From assembly GCA_026225945.1 (NCBI GenBank), contig JAMJFZ010003581.1, positions 5,145,001 through 5,209,000 of the forward strand: a stretch of 64,000 bases of DNA, in the 5' to 3' direction. Under the pieces are notes generated by a model. It saw only the letters and a list, made by a program, of their open reading frames with translations, was not told where the DNA came from and made no database searches. Both the position numbers and the translations under genes were made by a program. Positions 57,441 to 64,000 of the stretch are shown in pieces (position 1 is the first letter of the stretch; each line of letters begins with the position of its first letter). The stretch comes from Cricetomys ansorgei. Lineage: Eukaryota; Chordata; Mammalia; Rodentia; Nesomyidae.

Positions 57441-59685
57441 TGGGGAAAAAAGAGGAAAATATTGCCCTGTCTCACGGTGTTGGAAGTTTTAGTTTTCCCA
57501 TTGCTGTAGGCCTAGGAGGCAATATATGCTACCAAGGGCTCAGGACACAGGAAGCTGCTCATTTTATGGTAGACAGAAAGCAACAAGACAATCAAAAGGG
57601 CCAGAGTCCCATAATTCCCAAGACACCCACAAAGTCCTACTAGTTCTTAGTAGATCCTACCTCTTGATGTTTCCATCATCCCCAATAAAACGCTGAACCC
57701 ATAAGTTACTGGAAGCATGTAAAATCTCAACCCAAGTACCAGCAATCTCTTCATGCTTCTCAAAAGGATGTGAGAACCTTTGAAGGTGAAATTGCATTGT
57801 CCTTCACTCCTAAGATGCACTTTGAAATAGATGCTCTGAATGCTGGATTTAGCTTTGTTTCCTTAAAAGGGCAAACCAGATCCCTATTTATCTGCTGTTT
57901 TCTGGAGTGGCTGTCATGAAGGGTCATTACAACAAGACAGATCACTCTAAATTAAGAGGAAACAAATAACTAATAATCCTGACAGCAAAAGTGACATTGT
58001 GGTTTTGGAAAAAAAAAATTTTAATGTAACAAGAATAAACTAGATCCACATTCCATAATATTGAATTGAAGCCTGGTTTATGTTTTACAGTGAAATCAAG
58101 AAGGGGGAATAATCTTCAATTCACAGTCAAAAATGTACATGAACATATTGGGACTCAGAAGTCCCTTAGTAGGACTAAGTTACTCTGTGTATTATGGTAC
58201 AAGGACAGATATCTCATTCCAGGGGCTGCACATCCATGCTTCTGGCATCAGAGGCAGAAGGTTAAAGTTTACTAAAATTAATCTGGATCAGTAGCCATAA
58301 CTAAGAGAAAATATGTTTTCGATACTTGTTTCTTTCCACTTTATGGCTTAATGGAGCTTATTATACTCATCCTGTCTCTTTCTCTCTTTTTCTCTCACCA
58401 TCTCCTAAATTTTCATACTAACCCCTTTTTTATTAATAAAGGAAATCCATTCTATTTTATCTTAAGTATGAAGTGACTGACCACAAAAGCTATTTATAAA
58501 ACCATTGGGGAGCCTGAGAATTGGTTTCCAGTACTGTATGACTATTGAGTAATACAAATAATCAATACTTTTATATCTTTCCTTGTCCAACCCTTCAACC
58601 AAAGACGCTACCAGTGCTGAAGATACATCACTTATGCCTTCACATTTCCCTGAAACAGGCCTCTCTTGAATCCAATTCTAGTATTGAAGTAGGATCTCAT
58701 ATCAGCTGTTGCAGCTAGAGAAGAATTTACAGAAATTGAAAAAAATGTAAAATTTATCTAGTATATAAAATTCTGCTGTGTTTAGATTAAGTTCTCACCC
58801 ATGTGTACGTGTATATGTCACTGATGTTGCTGATCTACTTTGTAGCTTCTTGGGCTCCTTGATGAAAGAATTAAACAGAATTAGAGTGGGAACTCGAGGA
58901 TAATTTATTGGACTTAGAGGAGTCAGGGAGTGGTAAGGGTATGAGCAAGAGGATACAGTAGGGGAGGGAATAAAGTTATTTTTAATAAACCTGAGATGAC
59001 AAGGTAGGTACACTGGTAAAAGAATAACTAGGCACTTGGTGGACTTTGTTTCTAGTAGATTCTATTGACAGGGAAAAGCATGCCATCCTCCTATGGTAAC
59101 GAGAATTTCAGTGTGATAACAGCACTCCACACTTTCTGGCCAAACAAGGCCTAATATTATTGTCAGCTACGAGTAGCTTTGTATACCCTTAGAACTTAGA
59201 GTTTAATGTAGGAAGGAATGATAGCTCATTGCATGTATTATTGGGAGTCCACTTCTTAGTGTTATTACTGGTCCAGGATGGAATAACTAGAAGTATTTCT
59301 GTAGTCAGTTTTGCTATCTTTGAGCAAGTTTAATGCCTCTTGCATCTTAGCCAGGAAGCAGAGAAGTAAAGGGAGACACTGAAGAATCCGGGGAGAGATG
59401 TAGCCTGAAGGACATCTCACAGATGTACTTCCTTTTCCACACCCACAGCAACGCTATCCTAATGTGAAACAATTAAGGGATTATAGATTCATTAGGTCAG
59501 ATTCATTGTGATACAACAGTATCTGGAAAGGCCATCACAGATGCATCTAGGGTTTTTACTAATCTCTATGTATTTCTTCACCTAACCATGCTAATAACCA
59601 TGAGAAGACATCACACACAATTTCTTTGTATCAACTCATATCATCTCAGATCAGAAGAGTTCCTTCTTTGTGTGGAGGGATGACT
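57441..59685. other. Unassigned sequence, 2.2 kb
   Basis: No recognisable repeat or gene. Open frames are all under 75 codons. Confidence 0.45.
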
Positions 59686-59689
59686 TAAT

Positions 59690-60480
59690 ACACATCATTA
59701 TATAGTATATCCTCTGCAGTCACGTGCCCATGGTGCTCATACTGTTGGACTATTTTAGTTATAGTGAATGATGCTGCAATGAAAATGAGGAGGACGATGT
59801 TGCTTTGAGAAGATTTCATCTCATTTGGACTTCTACCCAGAAATAGCCAGAACTAGGTCAGTTGATTGTTCCACTTTTAATGAATTGAGCAAACTTAAAC
59901 TGTTTTCCATAATGTCTGCACCAATTTTCATTTCCGTTAACAGTGCATAGAGTTGCCCTTAGCTCCACATTCTGATCCTTTGTCGTTTTAAAAATAATAT
60001 ATACCCTAAAAGGAATGGGCTCATCTCTCGTTTAGGTTCTCACTCCTATTTGCCTGATATTAATCACAACAATTTTATACACCTATTGGTCACTTATTTG
60101 CATACCTTTATTGGTGAAAATCTCTATTCCAGATATGTGACTATTTATATGTTGTTGAATTTTGTTTCTGACTCTTTTCTATTTAGTTGCTTGTGTTTCT
60201 TTTATATTTAAAATATTAAAATCTTTGTGAGATGTGTGAATACAAATGCTTCCTTCTTTTCTATATGTTCCTTTTTACTGTTTTGATAGTTTCTTTCACT
60301 GTGTAGAAACATTGTAGCCTGATGTAATCTTGTTTATCTAATTTGGCTTTCTGTTTCATAGCAGAAAATATACTTGCTCAGAGCAATGTCAAGAAACATT
60401 CTCCTTAAATTATCTTCCGATGATTTTGGAGTTCCTGTGCTGAGATGTTTAATAACTTTAAAGATAATTTTTGTATACGT
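59690..60480 (-). mobile_element. L1M 3' region, antisense
   Basis: 'ttagttatagtgaatgatgc', 'tgcaatgaaaatgaggagga', 'tttccataatgtctgcacca', 'tcatttccgttaacagtgca', 'ttcactgtgtagaaacattg', 'gcctgatgtaatcttgttta' and 'cagagcaatgtcaagaaaca' are reversed L1M in the expected order. Confidence 0.82.
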
Positions 60481-62398
60481 TATATGATGAAGACCCGATT
60501 CCATTACCTTCTGTCATCACACAGTGCTTCCAAATCCAATTTTTGATAGTAGCATGACTTTTTTTTACCTTCAAAAACTTTTGTAATTAAAATATAATTA
60601 TACCAATGCTCTCCCTTCTCCTTCCTCCAGGCTTCCTCATAGAAAGAAAAGAGTGAAACTCTAATTATTACAAAACAAAATAATACTAAGGACAGAAACA
60701 GCAGAAAACCAATGAGTTGACTGCAACCAACATCATGTTTCAACAATAGCTTTAATTGTGAACGTCTTCATCTCTCCAACCAAAAGATAAAGATGAGTTG
60801 ACTAGATTAAGAAACAGAACCCATCTTTTTGTTGTCTACAAGACTAATGTCACTGTTTTAAAGATACCCGTCTGTTTACAAGAAGCAATACTCTCTACCT
60901 TTGATATTTTGTCAAGATTCAGGATCTTTAACCTTCATGCATGAGAGACGACCAAACTCCCTCCTTCAAGTGATTTCTAATAAATTAAAATTATAATGGG
61001 AATGTCAATGTACCTTTTGCTTGGACCCCAGAAGATTCTTAATAAAGAACTTTCATGTCTAAGTCACTGGCAAAATGTGACTTAATAGGCCTATTGTAAG
61101 GGTGGTATTTCATCTTTTGTAAGATATGTATAACTAAAATATAGTTACTTCAACATAATGAAACTAACACCGAAGAAAATAATATAAAAGGTCTCATTAA
61201 GTTTAAGAAGGTGACCTGCTGTAACTTCCTATATGTTATTTTGCTCCTAGAGTAATATAGAAGTTCTTTAAAAAAAAATAATGATAAAATAGTCTTTAGT
61301 TTTATTACGGTTTGAGGCCATAGGTCTCAAATGTGATCTACAATTTAAATAATCTCTTAGGACATTAACAAGATATTCTAAAGAAAATCATAAAAGTCTG
61401 CTTTACATCATTCCTTTCGATGTAATTATTCAAACCACATTTAGAAAGATACATTTCTTTCCAAACTGTGAATGTTTGTCTCTGTGATGTAAATTTAGTA
61501 AGATCACAACCTGCCAGTCATTCTTTACTCTGCACATTCAGATCTTAAGCTATAACGTTTTCAATAAAACATGTTTAAGCATTTGGACTTTTAAAAGCTA
61601 ATTATTTTCTGTTCATACTAGTTGTAAGGTTTATATTGTTAAAGAGCCCTGCAAATGTATACTTAATAAATCTAAAATCCCTAGTGTGAAAATAGAGTGA
61701 GTTCATTTTAAACCATGGGGTCACATCAAAGCAATTGCTTTTAACATGAAACTCATTAGAAAAGTTTTTAGGAAAATTCTTAATTTATATTTATAAAATA
61801 TTTTCCCCTAAATGTTACATAGATAGATACATTTAGCTTTGGTGAAGCCAGAGATTTTCATGAAATCTTTAGCTCAATAATTTTATAAAGTGATTATTTG
61901 TTTTTTATTTTTCACTTATCAAAATACAGAGCACACTGTGGCCTCAGCTCCCAACAGCCCTGAACCTTCACATCTCTGGCTGCATGGTCCATGGCTCTTT
62001 CCCATACAACACTGTCCAATTCTACTCCTCTGTCAAAGGCTGCTCTTTCAGTGTATGTCTACATATGTTTACAATGTTCCTATATAACAAATAAGTACGT
62101 ACATGTTCACTTAATGCTTGATGGTTTTATAATGTTATCATTATGATGGATTTATAAATTAAGGACACAACTGTATAGCTTCTTCACATATTAGGAAACT
62201 GATTCTGCAAAACATAAGCAAAATTCTGATGCCATTTTCCTAGGTTAACAATAGTTTGATTCACACTATGTCACATAAATATATACAAGTAAATATGTAT
62301 CATAATCCTTAATTTTTTTCTTTCTAATCAAGGATTCTCTCATGAACATAATTATAAATATTTAGTAGGCTTGACAAAGGGGTTAAGAGAAACTCTTA
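60481..62398. other. Unassigned AT-rich sequence
   Basis: About 1.9 kb. No repeat, exon or RNA gene recognised. Confidence 0.45.
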
Positions 62399-62399
62399 G

Positions 62400-62540
62400 C
62401 TTGGTAAATATGGTGGTACAAACATGTATTCCTAACATTTGTAAAATAAAGGTGGGATGTGTTTGCCAACAATTAGAGGTTAACTTTGTCTACAATATAG
62501 ACTCACAGGCCACCTTAAAAAATACAAAAAAAGAAAAAAA
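62400..62540 (+). mobile_element. Degenerate B1-like SINE, sense (weak)
   Basis: 'atatggtggtacaaacatgt', 'attcctaacatttgtaaaat' and a 'cacaggccaccttaaaaaat' end with an A-rich tail are spaced like a very old B1. Confidence 0.42.
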
Positions 62541-62755
62541 AAACAGCAACAAAAAACTGAGAAAGCAAACTATAATTGTTCACAAATAAATGTCAGTTTT
62601 AGAAATTCATTTCTCCCATTATTTCAAATACATAACTGTTCAGCCACTGAAAACTTATTTTGTTTTAAGTATTCTGGATATGTGTTCAGGATTCAGAGAA
62701 TGATGAAAACATTTACCTGTTTTGAGTGGCTCACAACTATGATAAAGTATGTCTT
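62541..62755. other. Unassigned sequence
   Basis: No recognisable element. Confidence 0.45.
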
Positions 62756-62756
62756 A

Positions 62757-63118
62757 GTTACTGCTCTATTATTGTGAAGAGACAGCATGACCAAAGAAAC
62801 TCTTCTTGAAGAAATCATTTAATTGCAGGTTTGTTTAAAGTTTTAGAGAATGAATCTCTGATCATCATGGCAGGAATCAGACAAGCATGGTGCTTGAGCA
62901 GTAGCTGAGCACTTTCCATTCTAATCTGCAGGCAGCAGGCAGAGAGGGAAATGCCAAGGCTGGCATGGGCTTTTGAAACTTCAAAGCCCACTCCCAGTAA
63001 CACACCTCCTCCAACAAGGTCACAGCTCTTAATATTTCCCTAACAGTTCCACTAACTGGTGACCAAGCATGCTAATATATGAACCTGTGGGGTCATTCTC
63101 ATTCCAACTACCATTCAG
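62757..63118 (-). mobile_element. LTR-like rodent repeat, antisense
   Basis: 'attgtgaagagacagcatga', 'atcatttaattgcaggtttg', 'gatcatcatggcaggaatca', 'gcaggcagcaggcagagagg', 'ttgaaacttcaaagcccact' and 'gggtcattctcattccaact' are the reverse of the family seen in sense at 42873-43388. The two copies correspond over most of their length. The CT tract is not expanded here. Confidence 0.72.
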
Positions 63119-63713
63119 TGAGAAATATTTTATGAGGAAGCAATTTTGAAGAAAACAGCTAAGAGACAGTCACACCATGACATGATGGTTTGCAATGAAT
63201 TTGCATCCTACTCCTACAGGAAACAGGCATTGGAGGAAAAGAACCACAAAAGAAAAAAAAAAAAAAAAAAAAGGGCAGCATTTCAGAGATGGAAACAGAC
63301 TTTAAAAGCTGATGAGTTAGAACTGTTAGGTGAGTGTATGTAACAGCAAGTTTGGGGTATTTTCCATGGAAGTGGAACATGAAAGGGAATGGGAAGTGAG
63401 GTGTTGTGGCCAACTTTTGAAGTTGTTCTATTATGTTAGATGAATTATAAAGCTTCAGTGAGGGACTGAGTTTAAAGAATGAAAGCTTATAATTCAGTTT
63501 GGTTTAGAAAGGTTCCTTTGGAACTGGGTATATCAATGACAAAAGTGGGCCCACCAAACACTGGAAAAAGCAAAGTTGGGGCCAAGTTGTGGCAAGCTTC
63601 TCCAACTAGGACATTTATGGGGAGCAGTATACTGTGCAACCCATGTAATCTAAATTTCTATTCTGTATTCTTGCTGTAAGACATGACCTCCCCCTTTTAA
63701 GGATTTTCTTTAC
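63119..63713. other. Unassigned sequence with an A20 run
   Basis: A run of about 20 A at 63253-63272 may be the tail of an insertion whose body I cannot recognise. No gene. Confidence 0.45.
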
Positions 63714-63714
63714 A

Positions 63715-64000
63715 TTAATTTATTTTTTCTTACTGCAGAGAATTTCAAATGTGCATTTAATATGTTTTGATCAAATTCACAACCTTCTCTCTCAATCAGT
63801 TCTTTCCCAATCATATCCAACACTTTTCACTCTCAACTCTCTGAGCTTTGTTTGAAAACCCACAGAGTCCACTTAGTGCTGCCCATACATACCTGGGTCT
63901 AGGCCCATCTACTGGAACATGACTAACTTTTCACTGGTGGTATTCCTGAGGAAAACTGTCTCTTCCTCCCCCAGAAGCTATCAATTACTGATAGTTCCTC
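63715..64000 (-). mobile_element. Rodent L1 (Lx-like) 3' UTR, antisense, runs off the window
   Basis: 'cacagagtccacttagtgct', 'gcccatacatacctgggtct', 'ctactggaacatgactaact' and 'cccagaagctatcaattact' are the reverse of the same L1 tail type seen at 57034-57440. The element continues beyond position 64000. Confidence 0.78.

Noticed and set aside
1..64000. Possible CRISPR array, bacterial operon, phage or plasmid features
   Set aside because: The abundant SINEs, L1 tails and microsatellites show this is mammalian DNA. The tandem repeats are microsatellites or a duplication, with no repeat-spacer layout.
1..64000. Possible tRNA, snRNA, 5S, Y or 7SK genes
   Set aside because: tRNA-like A- and B-box sequences found here belong to B2, B3, B4 and ID SINE heads. 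None has a full cloverleaf or small-RNA signature that I could recognise by eye.

Overview
The window looks like non-coding DNA from a murid rodent (mouse, rat or a close relative; I cannot tell which). The evidence is many rodent-type SINEs (B1, B2, B3, B4, one ID-like), 3' untranslated tails of rodent L1 (Lx-like) elements, rodent-style LTR-like repeats, and older mammal-wide L1M and Tigger debris. The DNA is AT-rich. I found no exon, splice-supported reading frame, processed gene copy, tRNA or small RNA gene, and no CpG island. The longer open frames I examined lie in transposon debris or low-complexity repeat, or are short and look like nothing known. The window therefore fits a gene desert or a large intron.

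Layout. 0-10 kb: scattered B2/B3/B4 SINEs and two pieces of rodent L1 3' UTR (about 6.9 and 7.7 kb). 10.7-11.5 kb: a 580-bp TATC array next to an antisense B3. 13.9-17.6 kb: dense antisense rodent repeats, plus a B1-related SINE whose tail has become a (GCAAA)18 array. 17.8-18.2 kb: a recent 184-bp tandem duplication. 18.8-19.6 kb: antisense L1M. 19.6-24.9 kb: mostly unassigned sequence. 24.9-25.6 kb: a B1, then a unique stretch with an RFX X-box-like site and an NF-E2/MAF-like site. 28-34.7 kb: B4s, LTR-like repeats and antisense L1M. 34.7-38 kb: nothing recognised. 38-41.6 kb: L1 tail, SINEs including a facing B2/B3 pair, then 650 bp of alternating TG/TA sequence. 42.9-44.2 kb: an LTR-like repeat with a long pyrimidine tract, then a (CA)n with a 40-bp perfect AT palindrome. 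47.6-50.4 kb: an L1 ORF1-region fragment and a decayed Tigger/pogo DNA transposon on the minus strand. 53.3-57.4 kb: three copies of a unit I could not name; one has inserted into an L1 3' UTR and carries a perfect 12-bp target duplication. 59.7-60.5 kb: antisense L1M. 62.4-64 kb: a B1 remnant, an LTR-like repeat and an antisense L1 tail running off the end.

No genes here work together. The content is layers of transposon history, microsatellites that mostly grew from SINE tails, and a few unique stretches that could be regulatory. All family names come from recalled consensus features, not a database search. Element edges are approximate to about 10-50 bp unless a target duplication or repeat boundary is stated.
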